Of a stretch of DNA of 64,000 bases, positions 45,690 to 57,269 are shown piece after piece. Location of the stretch: NCBI RefSeq assembly GCF_048773025.1, contig NC_133548.1:30876001-30940000 (forward strand), read 5' to 3'. Origin of the DNA: Camelus bactrianus. Lineage: Eukaryota; Chordata; Mammalia; Artiodactyla; Camelidae. A program made the position numbers and the translations under genes. The first letter of the stretch is position 1; every line of letters starts with the position of its first letter. A model generated the notes under the pieces. It was not told the DNA's origin. It did no database searches and saw nothing but the letters and a program-made list of their open reading frames with translations.

Positions 45690-46375
45690 CTAGCATAGCC
45701 TAGGTTACTGTCCTCCTCACCTGGAATATTACAGAGGTCACCAAGCTGGAACTACTGCTTCTGCTACTATCCCACTGCAAACTATACTTCACAAATAGGC
45801 ATCATAATTTTGTTAATGCACATCGGTTATACTAAATGACTACTTAAAATTCTCTAATATTTCATAATATACTCAATATAAGTCAAAATGTTTATTTTTC
45901 TATAGTCTAAGGTCCTGCACGATGCAAATCCTTCCCTTCTCTTTGAACTCATCTCCTTCTGATTACCTTCTTGTTAGTTAGGCTTCCATTATAAAGGTAT
46001 TCCTAAAACACATTAAGACTTGGCTATCTCAGCGCCTTTGAATCTGCTTTCTGTCCTTCCTGAAACACTCATGCTCTATCCAACTTGTCATATGGCTGTC
46101 TCCTGCTCATTGTTTAGGATTCAGTGAAAATCATGTTGCATGTTAGAGAAACCTGCTATGACAAGGACTCCCACTGATTATTCTGTATCCTATAACCTGG
46201 CTGTATTAACTTCGTAACATTTATCTCTACCGGACATTCTTGTTCCACCATAAGCCCTAAGAGAACAGAAATATTATCTGACTAGTTCTTCCTTCTATTC
46301 TCAACTCCGGAAGAGTTCCTGACATGAATTGAAAATATATCAAAAATATTTGCTGACTAAAGAATGACTGTGACC
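45690..46375 (+). mobile_element. L2 LINE, 3' coding end and UTR
   Basis: A long ordered L2 match: 'ctcacctggaatattacaga' (45716), 'ggtcctgcacgatgcaaatc' (45911, the 'aaggccctccacaatctggc' site), 'ctcatgctctatccaact' (about 46068), 'aacatttatctctaccggac' and the end 'catgaattg ... aaatatttgctgac'. One of the longest L2 copies here. Confidence 0.75.
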
Positions 46376-46379
46376 ACAC

Positions 46380-46880
46380 CTGTGCAAACAATGAAGAATA
46401 TTTAATTTCAAGTTTTATTCAATTAAAGGAAATAGAGGGAAATGAAAGAATTTTATAATATAAATTTTAAAAGCTAACACACAAGCAAATAATAGTGTAG
46501 GACATAGCAACAATCATTAAAACTACTGAAAACCTCATTGACCTAAATATAGAGATTTATTTTTTCAATCATGCTTACAGAGTTGTTTCTCAAAATGGAT
46601 AAGAAGCAATATGGAGAAGTACTGCCCTAGATTTAAATCAATTATTGGGTAATAATGAGCCAGGAAGGTGGACATGTTGAGATCCTTAACAAAAAATGCC
46701 ATCCGTAGAATAAGTCATTAGTGAAAGAGAAGGCAACACTGTAGTATTAAGACATTTTGGGGGACTTAGGAACCTAGAGAACAATGACCAACACAAACAA
46801 TAGAGAATGTATAAAACTCTGGCAATAATACTTAAAGCTAACAGTCTTGAGTAAAATGAGAACCATTAAAAAAAAAAAAA
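46380..46880. other. Non-coding, no recognised repeat
   Basis: AT-rich, ending in an A13 run at 46868-46880 that directly precedes the inverted L1 part and may have been the original target sequence. Confidence 0.45.
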
Positions 46881-46881
46881 T

Positions 46882-48428
46882 CTTTCAGTTTGATGTAGTC
46901 CTACTTGTCTGCTTTTGCTTTTGTTACTTGTGCTTTTGATGTAATTTCCAAGAAATCATTTTCAAGACCAATGTCAAGAGGCTTTTCCCCTACGTATGCT
47001 AGGAATGTTATAGTTTCATACCTTAAATCAATTTTGAGTTTGCGTATTGTGTAGGGATCCACTTTCATTCTTCTGCATGTGGTTATCTAGTTTTTCCAAC
47101 ATCATTTGTTATCTTTTTCCCATTGTGTATTCTTGTCTCCTCTGTCAAACATCAATTGATTGTAAGCACGCAGCCTTAATTCTGGCTCTCAATTCTATTT
47201 CCTCGTTCTACATGTCTATCTTTATGGTAATACCATAAGTTTTAATTACTGTAGCTTCTATACAGCAAAGGAAATAATCAATAGAATGAGAAAGTAATGT
47301 AAGGAACAGAAAAAAAAATGCAAACCATATCTGACAAGGGGTTAATATGCAAAATACATAAAGAATTCATGCAACTCGACATCAAAAAAACAAATAATCC
47401 AATTTAAAAATTGGCAGAAAACCTTAATAGACTTTTTTTTCCCCAAATAAGACATTCAAATGGCCAATGGCTATTAAGAAATGGTGCTCAGCATCACTAA
47501 TCATTAGGGAAATGCAAATCAAAACCTCAATGATATACCAACTCACACCAGTAAGGAGGGCTATTATAGTCAAAAAAAAAAAAAAAAAGATAATAAATGT
47601 TGGCAAGAATGTGGAGAATTCTGACCTCTTCTACATTGTTGGTGGGGATGCAAAATAGTGTGGCTATTATGAAAAAGTTTGGATGTTCCTCCAAAAAATA
47701 GAACTACCATGTGATCCAGCAATTTCACCTCTGGATATACATCCAAAAACACAAAAAACAGAAGACAGATAACTGCATTCTCATGTACATCCCAGCATTA
47801 TTCACAATAGCCAAGATGTGGAAGCAACACAAATGTCCATGAATAGATTCATGGTCAAAGAAAAAGTGGTATATTCATGCAATGGAATATTATTCAGATT
47901 TTTTAAAAAAGAATGTAATCCTGCCATTTGCAACAACATGGATGAATACTGAAAACATATGCTAAGTGAAATAAGCCAGTCACAGAAGGAAAAAATACCG
48001 AATGATCTCACTTAAATGAGGAGTCTAAAATAGTCAAACTCATCAAAGCAGAGACAAGAAGAGTGGTTACCAGGCGCTGAGGGGAGGGAAGGAGAAATAA
48101 AAAGTTGCTGTTCAATGGGTGGGTATAAAGTGTCAGTTATGCAAGAATTGGTCCTAGGGATCTGCTATATCGTCAAAAATGTTTTATAATGTACTTAAAA
48201 TTTAAGAAGGTAGATCTCATGTTAAATGTTCTTACCATAAAAAAGGGGAGGGAGACACATGGATACTTTGGAACGTGGTGAATTTGTCTATAACTTTGAT
48301 TGTGGAGATGGTTTGATGAGTGTATGTATATGTTCAAACTCATCAAAATTGTATTTATTATATATATGCAGTTCTTTGTACGTCAATTATATCTGAATAG
48401 AGCTCTTTAAAAAACAGAAAAAAGAAAA
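46882..48428 (+). mobile_element. L1 LINE with inverted 5' segment (twin-priming type)
   Basis: 46882-about 47255 is antisense ORF2: its reverse complement reads 'gctacagtaattaaaactta' ... 'gactacatcaaactgaaag'. From about 47253 the orientation flips to plus with 'agcttctatacagcaaagga', 'gacaaggggttaatatg', 'accatgtgatccagcaattt' (47705) and the L1 3' UTR to an A-rich end. In an uninverted L1 (compare 4954-4985) 'catcaaact' is followed directly by the 'cttct' part, so the two pieces join in L1 coordinates with almost nothing missing. The joint at 47253-47255 ('agc') can be assigned to both sides. Coding frames are decayed. Confidence 0.87.
47574..47589. repeat. Poly-A run inside L1 (A16)
   Basis: Expansion of the 'aaaaagac' part of L1 ORF2 to a 16-A run. 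Confidence 0.85.
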
Positions 48429-48429
48429 C

Positions 48430-49125
48430 CTTTTACTGAATATGCACACACTTACACACAAACACCCACACACACACCTGTGATGAGACTATGCCGTAAA
48501 AGGATAAGTACAAAAATATCCAAGAAGGGAAACCTAAGTAAGAGTGATATACAAGTCATTAATACAAGTAGTTATTGAAAATTCACTGTGTTGCAGGCAC
48601 TTCTTAGTGTGGGAATTGTGTACATTTGTGGGTGCTGCTTTTCACAAAAATGCTAATTAATGCAACAAAACAATGGACTAACCAAACAATTGGTAAATAA
48701 TCCCCTGCACCAACAAGAGAGGAAAACAATTACATAAAATAATCTACGTGCTGTGATACATTCACTCTTTGAAATTTCGCTGATTTTTAAAACAGTATCT
48801 TCCCAAAATATGAGACAGTGACTTTTACTAATCATTATTCCTACAATACTGTCTGAAAGGCATTCTAGTGTCTTCTACACTTTGATTTGTTGTTTTGCAA
48901 ATCCATTTATCAGCTGCAAAGTAGAATGTGACTCTGGTTGTCCGTATTTTTTGCCCAAGCTCAGAACTTTCACTAAAGTTAATACTAACTGTTGAACTTC
49001 AAAAAGTCTCTCTGTCATGGAAGAGATTATGGTATTTGAAAAGGAGGCTTAGGTGACCTCTAAGATTTTATTATCTTATGCCTTTCACAACATCAGATTC
49101 GCTTATCTTAGTATTTGTCCACTGG
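48430..49125. other. Non-coding, no recognised repeat
   Basis: Contains a short CA-rich stretch at 48445-48478; otherwise nothing named. Confidence 0.45.
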
Positions 49126-49129
49126 TCTT

Positions 49130-49725
49130 GGATTTGAGGACTATTTGAGCTGTCTCTAAAAATCACTCTTTCCTCCATTTTCTGCCTATATTACCTTATC
49201 TGATCTGTCACCAAAGTTATCTTGGAAATGATTTTCAAATCTTTCACTTTTTCACTAATCTTACTGCCAATTACCTAACTTTCATTTTTAGTTAAGTCTG
49301 ACCCTAGTTTCCTTTCTGCCTAATCCACTCCTCACTGAAGTATGATATTAGCCTTCTGAGAACAACTCTAAATGGTGTACCTCCTCATGTTAAACCCTCT
49401 GGTGGCTTTACATCATTTCTAGCTCTGAAGCACCTCTTCATTCTCATCTCTCATTCTTTTTCTGGGACTCCTCAAACCTTTCCCCTTCTGCCAACACATA
49501 CACACAAAGACACATTATGCTTCCCTGAAGCTAACACATAGTCCCACTTATCTGTAATGTCAGACACGCTGTTCTGTCCTTTCCTTTGCCTGACGAACTC
49601 AGGTTTCAAAGGTTTCTCCTTTGTCTCACTTGTTCAGCAGAAAGCCCTTTGAGGGCACAAACTGTCATTTCTCTTGTGTATATAAAATACTCATTAAACG
49701 CCAAATGAATGAATTTGTTCCATTC
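49130..49725 (+). mobile_element. L2 LINE, late ORF2 and 3' UTR
   Basis: 'ccctctggtggctttacatc' (49396, the 'ccagtggctccccat' site), 'cctcaaacctttccccttct' (49471), 'cttcctttgcctgacgaac'-like phrases at about 49580, 'agccctttgagggcacaaac' (49644) and 'actcattaaacgccaaatga' (49691) are in L2 order, ending in the usual TGAATGAAT motif. Confidence 0.78.
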
Positions 49726-50389
49726 CTATCTTAGCTGCCATGGCTCCTTCATGCAGCCTTCCTGTCCACTCAATAAAATGTGTGAATAATTTCAATTTAA
49801 TATTTAAATTAAGGTAGAATCATCTCTCTCATTTTTATACTTAATGTCTTTTGCTTATATTAGATTCTGTTTCAGAGGGAAAAAAGAGCCATTTTTGTGG
49901 GGAAAACTATTACTGTGGAAACATCTAAATGTTAAGCAACTGTATTACTTAACTTTCTGATGTATACTGTCACATACTAAAAAGTAACCATTTTTTCATA
50001 AGTCTTTGTGATTAAAAAAAAAAAATCTCTCATGACTGTGTGAAGGGAAAAGCTAGCTTCAAGGCAGGTGATATGAATTTGATTAACAGAGAGAATCACA
50101 CTATATACCATACATATTTTACAATCTGTAAAATGTGAAAAGTAATTCAAAATGGTGAATTGACAAAGCACTCTAGATGAAAAACAAAAAAAAATCAGAA
50201 AAGTTTTAAACATCAGTCAGTATTACAAATGCATATTCCTGTAAGAGTTTCTGGGCATAGATGTCTACAAAGATATCTAAGTGACTAAACTGTCCATGTA
50301 TTCTAGGCATATAATGTTTGGATATTTGAAGCTAAAAGTAGCTGTTTACTCAACAATCCACTATAGCAGTGTTTTTCTTCATACAAAAA

Positions 50390-50560
50390 TTGAATCCTAT
50401 CATTCTCCCACTTACTTTCTCAAGGTCTTCCCATAAAATATATATATTCCACTTGTCTGGAATCTGAAATCATTTCCTGGTACTCTATACCTCACTCTTT
50501 CTACTCCAGTTTGTAGTTTTCCAAACATGCTCTGCTGGCAGATTTTCTTTTCTTTCACTT
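50390..50560 (+). mobile_element. Possible L2 fragment
   Basis: 'ttctactccagtttgtagtt' followed by 'ccaaacatgctctgct' resembles the L2 'acgctccagcca ... ccaaacacgcctt' region. Weak. Confidence 0.4.
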
Positions 50561-50779
50561 CCTGTTACATCTCCCCTACCTTTTTTTTCCCCCAGAAACA
50601 AACAAATCTTATTTCAGCGTTCCCTCCCCCATGATTTTGACATTCCCAGACACCCAGGTTTTGCCTGTCTTGTACCCCCATTGTACTTCCTAACAAAATG
50701 GCATTAAATTTAATATTATTTCATGTTTTCATTCTTTGCTTGTATGCCTTTTTAACATATTAAAAAAAAAAAACTGAGC

Positions 50780-51030
50780 TCCTGCTTTGAGAACTGGAGT
50801 TAAAATAATTAACAGAACAGATATGGCTCCTGATCTCCGCAAGCTTATAGACAGCTGGGAAAGATGAACATTATGAACCAATAACAGTAAAATATATGCT
50901 TGAGTATTAGGGGCTTTACCAGGATATACTGCAATTGTCATGCCAAGTACAGGGGTCAAAGAAGGCCTTCTATGAAAGTGATGTTTAACTTGAAACAATA
51001 AGGATAAGTAGAAGGAATGTCTGTAACACA
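50780..51030 (-). mobile_element. L2 LINE 3' end, antisense
   Basis: 'atatggctcctgatctccgc' (50821), then 'aagaaggccttctatgaaag' (50960) and 'gatgtttaacttgaaacaat' (50981) follow antisense L2 order. The 120-codon minus frame (50729-51091) runs through it and is not a gene. Confidence 0.65.
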
Positions 51031-51032
51031 TA

Positions 51033-51100
51033 TGCCTAACATACAGCATGATACATAGCCAGCTCACAGTAAATAATTGTTGAATGAACAAATAAATGAT
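51033..51100 (+). mobile_element. L2 3' terminal fragment, sense
   Basis: 'gatacatagccagctcacag' followed by 'taaataattgttgaatgaac' is the sense 3' end of L2, placed tail-side against the antisense L2 just before it. Confidence 0.6.
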
Positions 51101-51104
51101 AAAG

Positions 51105-52580
51105 TAAAATTTTTCCTAATTTTCTATATAATTTTTGCATACTTCTCAACCTTTTAAAAAAAATAAATTGAATGTTTGAAGGCTCAAGTTTTATCTAAGG
51201 ATAAAATACTTTAAATACAAACAGTTAAGAGTCAAATCCTGTAACGACTGTGTCCCCTCTTGCCTTCAACCTCCCACTTCTAAGATACTGTTATTAAAGC
51301 CAGAAGAATATCTGATACGTTGCCTTCCCAGAACTATTCTAAATTCTAAAAACGCAATTTTAAGCTATGTTATAGAAACAAAAGGTCCTGAGTGTTTTTT
51401 AACTTGGCTAATAAATTTAATTAATCATGCTCATAAAGGCAAAGACAATTTTTCTATCTGAATTTTCCTAAAATGCAATCACTTTTGTTGTCTGTTTTCT
51501 TGACACAAAAAACTTGATCATCATCCTCCTGCAAGACACATCATCCTTCTTGTCATGTGTCTGCAAAGATTTTTGAAAATTTTTTCCACCGACAGCTAAC
51601 TCTATTTTGACAATCTATTTAAAGGAATGGAGCTAAAGTTGCATAAAGGAACTAAGTTGCTGCCACTCAAAGAGCTTGGGGGTTTTCTAACCTAGTGCCT
51701 TAGTATCTTTATTTGAGTACAATGTAGCCCATGCCTGACATTTTTCTAAAGCATTAATTCAGTAAGCATTTGTAATCTGCCAGTAGGGACTGAAAAAACA
51801 CACTAATAAATCTTATTATCTAAACATTAGCAAAAATGACTTGGGAGATGTGTCCATACTAGATAAAAATATTACACAGTGTATGACAGGCCTCTACTTG
51901 GAAAAAGACAAACAAGTAGTACAAGAAACTGTTATGCACTCGCTAATTCCATTTCCGAAACAGGAATTTTTTTTTTTAATGCATTGAACTCTGGAATAGG
52001 ACAAAACTGTCATGTATTGTTTTTGCTGAGGACAGAGATCTGGACACTGTGCTGCAGACTTGAAAAAGTATCAGTCCCTCACTTTATGGCTTTCTTCAGC
52101 AAGATAAGTTCTGACAAAAATTCTCGGTAAATTTGGAGAATTGTCTTTGCTCTTCAAAATCTTGTATTCCCTATCTTTGTAGTTTAATTGGAAAATATGG
52201 GGACTTTGAAGACAAAAAGATCCTCTGAAATTTGGACTTCAGATTCCAACTCTGTATTTATACGCCTACAATTTATACTGCCCTATTTAACCTCTCTGTT
52301 TCTCATTTGTAAATTAGGGATATTATATGCCTTCATATTCTTTCCCTAGTTATATGGTATAAATGGCTGAGTTAGAATCTGAAATCCAATTTTTTAAGAT
52401 CTTTCTGTCTTCATAGTTATTACATTTTGATGAATCTCTAAATAAAGTTTATTATTATTAATGAATACATTAATTTATTGCTTACAACAAAATATATGAA
52501 ATTAAAATATAAATCAGAATATGAAAATCATCATCAGGGAACTATTATTATTTACCAGATTACCAAATGATCAAATCTGA
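51105..52580. other. Non-coding, mostly unassigned
   Basis: Includes a probable MIR scrap at about 52230-52340 ('aacctctctgtttctcattt'). The plus 83-codon frame (51879-52130) is unrecognised. Confidence 0.4.
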
Positions 52581-52585
52581 ATCCA

Positions 52586-52759
52586 GAGGTCTGACTTTTA
52601 TAGAACATAGCCGCGGTGCTGTATTGTTCTCAAGTGATTTGTTAAGAATTTGTCTTTTTAAGTGTAATCCCTGAGGCCAGACTTTTATAGCACATAGCCA
52701 CTGTGCTGTATTGTTCTCAAGTGACTTGTTAAGAATTTATCTTTTTAAGTGTAATCCCT
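52586..52759. repeat. 87-bp tandem duplication (two units)
   Basis: Units 52586-52672 and 52673-52759 are head to tail with no spacer. I count about 7 substitutions and no indels (about 92% identity). Both start 'gagg' and end 'aagtgtaatccct'. Unit 1 keeps 'gccgcggtg' where unit 2 has 'gccactgtg', partly a CpG-decay difference. Confidence 0.97.
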
Positions 52760-52764
52760 TTATG

Positions 52765-54840
52765 TCTTAAAGTTTATGATAGGATATTCTCTCTTAGTTT
52801 CAGATGAAATATTAATACAATTGTTATAAAATACTAAAAAAAAGTTTTAAACATACCACTCTGGAAGGAAAGCTCACTTTACTATAGAAACACTATCATT
52901 TACATGTCCTGTATGTTACTTATCACCTTGAAAAGTTAAAGTAATAATAGTACTTACCTCTGTGGTTGTCATGAGAATTAAAGGAGATAAAGTTTGTAAA
53001 ACACTTAACACAATGCTTACCAAATTACCAAATTAAGGAGCAAACTCTGAGATGTTTGATTTCATAGCATTGTTTTTTTTTTAATCAACCTTTGATTGGA
53101 GCAAGATATTTACTATATCATCGTATTTTGTGAGAATATGTTAACTGCGTATATGTATGTGTGTATATGTATATATGTAAACATATTAGTATCAGTAAAT
53201 GAAATTAAGATATTTTTCCAGTATGAAAAAGAAAAGTACTTTAAGTGTCACTAAATTTCACAAGTTCTTGTCCTGGTTTAGCATGACTAGATTTTTTTTT
53301 TTTTCAAATCTTTTTAATCATGCTCTAAGGAGCTTAAAAGCACTTACTTCCACTTAATCCCACAGTTCACTGCTGGAATCTAAATTTTTGCCTTACTGAT
53401 GTCACTAACAGAGGGATACAGAATGTTAAAGTTGAAAAAAATAAAAGATTTTAGAGCTAATGTGGTCCAATCATCATATTTATAAACGGAAGCATCGGGT
53501 TCATAACAGTCATAGTTCACTTATTAGAAAGGAAAGAGAAGAGAGATGTAACAATAGAAACCAACCTCACTCCTTGGTAGAGGCCTCAGCGTTCCCACCT
53601 GGCATCCAGTCCATTACACCGCTTTTAGCTATTAAAATTTTAAATATATCTGGACTGTCTCCTGTGGCTCTAATTATAACTCAATCTGGGATGGAAACTG
53701 AGCATCACTACCATGTTTTCATAAGGACATTTTGACAAGCTATTTTAATAATACACGGCATTATGCACTTGGAAATTCATGATGAAGAGCTATGTCAGCC
53801 CTCCGGGAAGACAGTTCGCTGAGCTAAGTGGAGGCTGAGAGGTCTGGAGGATGAAAACAAACTCTCTGTCCTTACTTTAAGAGAAATTGTGCTGTTTTAA
53901 GCTGCTACAGTCTGGTCAGAAGGAAGCAAGAATCTTCTAGATAAAAGCTACCCTCAACTCTTATTTATATGTCTTCAATGCTTGGAGAGTTACATTATGG
54001 AATCAAATAAAACTTATTACTGATGGCCTTTTAAAAGTCCTAATGAAAGGCAAGCATTAGTATCTTAGGTAATTTAATTCATTATTCTTTAAAATGCCTA
54101 AAGCTGAACTCCTCATTAAGCCTTTTGGTTATCATCTGAGATATGTTTTTGCAATTTCTTTCAGCATGCACCAAAGTCAATATAGAAAATATCTGTAGAA
54201 ACAGTAAAAACAATACTGAATGTAAGATTTAAAAATAGGCGAGCAAATGATTTGCAGTTCTTTTACTTAAATTGGCAATAACTTAGCATTTTGTAAATTA
54301 CAGAAATAATGTTATAGATCTATTGATATATCATTTATAGAGAAATCTGTGCAAGGGGGTCTAATTATAGAAAACTGAATACATACCCACTTTAAATTTA
54401 AAACTGCATGTTTAAATAAAGATTTTCCTACTCTCAAGCTAAGAAATCAACATGGTTCAGGAAATGCAGCTTGAAAATAATTACTGATTTCCTTCTCATA
54501 TTCATTCCTGAATAATATAGAGAAATTCCCTACGTACTAGAATCTAAATCTTTCGTCTTGAGCCTGCTAAGCTGCAACTACCACAAGCTCTGTGGGAGAG
54601 GGGCTGAACAAACCATTTTAGTTCCGTGGATTAATGAAGAAATAAACTGGAAGAAGGGGAGGAGTTCCTCCAGGAATAAACTGAAAAGAAAAGAGCTGCT
54701 CTCCATAGACAATTAAAATCAGAACACAAGAGAACATCCACATGTAACCGTGAAGCCTTTGAGACCACATACATATTCTCCAGGAATAAAGAGGAGGGCT
54801 CCTGTCTTATTACCTCTCTGGACTTCTCATTGATCTCACT
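52765..54840. other. Non-coding, mostly unassigned
   Basis: Includes a probable MIR scrap at about 52950-53020, a TA/TG-rich stretch at 53148-53185, poly-T runs near 53071 and 53292, and a possible MIR-related segment at about 53440-53540. The 91-codon plus frame at 53460-53735 is unrecognised. Confidence 0.4.
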
Positions 54841-54849
54841 TGTCATTCA

Positions 54850-55010
54850 TCCCTTCAGTACATATTTATGAATCACCTCTTATGTGTGAGGATCTAGACC
54901 AAGAAACAAGGCCAGATAAATGTTTTCACAGTCCAATGAACTAGACAGATGCATAAATAAATCATTGCAATCATTAGTATTAAATACAATGTAGATGATT
55001 ATGGCAAAAA
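54850..55010 (-). mobile_element. L2 LINE 3' end, antisense
   Basis: 'cagtacatatttatgaatca' (54858), 'gaagaaac'-like 'aagaaacaaggccagataaa' and 'gacagatgcataaataaatc' follow antisense L2 order from its 3' end. Confidence 0.65.
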
Positions 55011-55144
55011 AGAGAGTGATTAATTCCTGAAGTTAAGGGAATACAGATGGTTGAAATATTTCACAGAAAAGAAAGAAATTCTGACTCACAAAGCAAATCT
55101 TGATTCGCACAGTGTATAAGTTGGAACTGGCCAAAACACAATAA

Positions 55145-55395
55145 CAATAGTTAGCGTTACCAATTGCTTGCCAGGTGCTGAGCACTGTGTTAAGTGCTTT
55201 ACAAAAATTAATTATCTCACTTAATCCTCATGACAACCACTGAGATAGGTGCCATTATTATCTCAACTTCACAGGTAACAATCTGAGCCATAGAGAAGTT
55301 CAGAACTTTGCCGAAGGTCATGTAGTGGGAAGTTGGATTCAAACACAAGCCAAAATCTCTTTCTTTTATACTCTGCTGCCCCACATGTAGAAAGA
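55145..55395 (-). mobile_element. MIR SINE, antisense, near full length
   Basis: 'tgccaggtgctgagcactgt' (55169), 'cttaatcctcatgacaacca' (55221), 'gccgaaggtcatgtagtggg' (55311) and 'tatactctgctgcc'. One of the best preserved MIRs here. Confidence 0.88.
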
Positions 55396-55399
55396 AGGA

Positions 55400-56050
55400 G
55401 AGATGTCTCAGATAATAAATATTCAAAAGCCAGACATGCAAAATAGCACTGAGTAATTCAGCACATGTGCAGCAAAAGTTCTATTTCAGGAGTGACACGT
55501 ATAGGACTGGGATTAAGAAGACAGGGACCAGGCAAGATAAAAAAATAAGACTGTAGGCCAGGAGATCAGACGGTAGATGAACACATTAGCCAAAATGAAA
55601 GACTAGTCGGTCTGAAATAAAACAGCATTAATGTGGCAGTTGGTGATTAGCAAGAAGCCGAGGAGAAAGAGTAGGTAAGATTTGGAGAGGGACGGAATGT
55701 GGTGAATGCAGAAGGAAAGGACTAGAATGACTTGTAGGCGTATTACCTGGGTAGTGTGGTATGTGTGCCACAAACCACAACAAAAGGAAGAAAGTTGTTT
55801 CCAAAGATACAGATCCTGATATTTAATGCAATTTAGGATTCCATGTGCATTTTTAAGATATGTATATGCCTAGTGAAAGCATCATCTATTCATTAAATAC
55901 ACCCCATACACCCCCTATTCCTTAATCTTTGGTTTGGGCAAAAATTTATCATTTGGTTCCCTTTTGCAGTCCAAAAAAAAATGAAAAATTACCTTCATCC
56001 CTAATCCATGCAAACCTACAGGAAGAATCTACTTTCATCTTTTCTTATGT
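55400..56050. other. Non-coding, no recognised repeat
   Basis: Purine-rich on the plus strand at about 55500-55740; no element identified. Confidence 0.4.
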
Positions 56051-56054
56051 GATA

Positions 56055-56220
56055 TTCAAATTGCTTTGCAGATGTTATCTCACCAATATTTACATTAGCT
56101 CCATGAGCTGTGCCAAGAAAATATGTATTCCTATCTTTAAAGGGTAAAGAGAGGTTAAGTGACTCATCTGGGGAGCTGGAAATAATAGCTCACGCTCCGG
56201 AATCAGCTCATTATGTGTAA
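56055..56220 (-). mobile_element. MIR SINE, antisense
   Basis: 'cattagctccatgagctgtg' (56092), 'taaagagaggttaagtgact' (56145) and 'ctcacgctccggaatcagct' (56190) in antisense MIR order. Confidence 0.75.
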
Positions 56221-56224
56221 GAGC

Positions 56225-56795
56225 AATTGGCAGATGGTTATTGATATTTCATGTGGCTAGAGTTGTTGGGGTCTGTCTTTACCAGTAAACAATGAGCTCA
56301 GGGACAGAAGAGAAACTGAAGATGGCTTTTTCAAGACAGACACTTTTTTTTTCTTAATCCTTTGCAAGCTTTTCCACTGACTTGTGAACTCAGTAAATTA
56401 AGAATTTCAAGGTGATATTCAACATCAATGAAATATCCATAGAAATGTGGAAAGAAATGTTCACCACATAACTTCTGATTTTTACATCAAACATCAGATT
56501 GCAATCCAACCCAATAAAATAACATGAAAATACATTTTATAAATTTCTACCACTGAATAATCAAACTATAAGTTTGGACCTGCCATACATTCTTTATTAT
56601 ACGCTGGTAAGCAACTCTAATGAAACACTGTGGCCCATTTTCCCAATGAAGTAATTCATCAGTCCTGGGGAGAAAAGGCAAATGATTCCTTTCTCTTCCT
56701 TAAATCACCTTTTTCTTTGTGTGCTGGCTGGTTTCACATGGTTTTTCGGGTTTCCATACTCACATGAATTTCTCTGTACCCTGGGATACCTTCTC
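56225..56795. other. Non-coding, no recognised repeat
   Basis: Nothing named. Confidence 0.4.
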
Positions 56796-56799
56796 TCTT

Positions 56800-56835
56800 T
56801 TATCTACACTCACTCCCTACGGATGATCTTAATTA
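56800..56835 (+). mobile_element. L2 ORF2 scrap, sense
   Basis: 'atctacactcactccctacg' (56802) and 'gatgatctta' match the sense L2 ORF2 site 'tctacactcactccctaggtgatctca'. It is followed at once by antisense L2. Confidence 0.55.
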
Positions 56836-56844
56836 ATCCAAGAA

Positions 56845-57148
56845 GAAGATGATGGTGGCCTGGGCCACAGTAGAGTGCCATACAAGGGAAGAACAAAAGG
56901 GTGCATACTGAATATATTTTAAAGGTAGAGCCAACAGGATTTTCAGAATGACAGACTATGGCATACACAGAAAAGAGAAACATAAAAGATGGCTCCATGA
57001 TTTTTGGTTAAACAACAGAAAGGATTAAGTTGACAATAACTGTATTGGCTAAGAATGTGAGGACAGCAAGTCTGTCCTAGAAGGAATCAGAAAGTAACTT
57101 GTGGATATGCTATAGTCGAGAGGGCTGTTAGATATAAAAGTTTGAATA
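56845..57148 (-). mobile_element. L2 LINE ORF2, antisense
   Basis: 'agatgatggtggcctgggcc' (56847), 'aaaggtagagccaacaggat' (56921), 'agatggctccatgatttttg' (56988) and 'gctgttagatataaaag' (about 57125) follow antisense L2 ORF2 in order. Cut off on the right by the young L1 end. Confidence 0.75.
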
Positions 57149-57149
57149 G

Positions 57150-57268
57150 TCTTTTTTTTTTAATTTTTTTTAATTGAAATATACTCAGTTTACGATGGTG
57201 TGTCAATTTCTGGTGTACAGCATAACAGTTCAGTCATACATATGCATACATATATTCCTTTTCATACT
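57150..57268 (-). mobile_element. Young L1 3' end, antisense, 5'-truncated to about 120 bp
   Basis: Starts with the poly-T of the tail (57152-57179), then 'tgtgtcaatttctggtgtac' (57199) and 'cagtcatacatatgcataca', the reverse complement of the cetartiodactyl/camelid L1 3' terminus. Low divergence compared with the other L1s here. No convincing target-site duplication was found. Confidence 0.88.
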
Positions 57269-57269
57269 C

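Noticed and set aside
50729-51091. 120-codon minus-strand open frame
   Set aside because: Runs through antisense L2 and a sense L2 3' end; no protein family resemblance.
57150-57268. Target-site duplication 'atagt' around the young L1 end
   Set aside because: Only about 5 bp with a mismatch beside it; too short to separate from chance.
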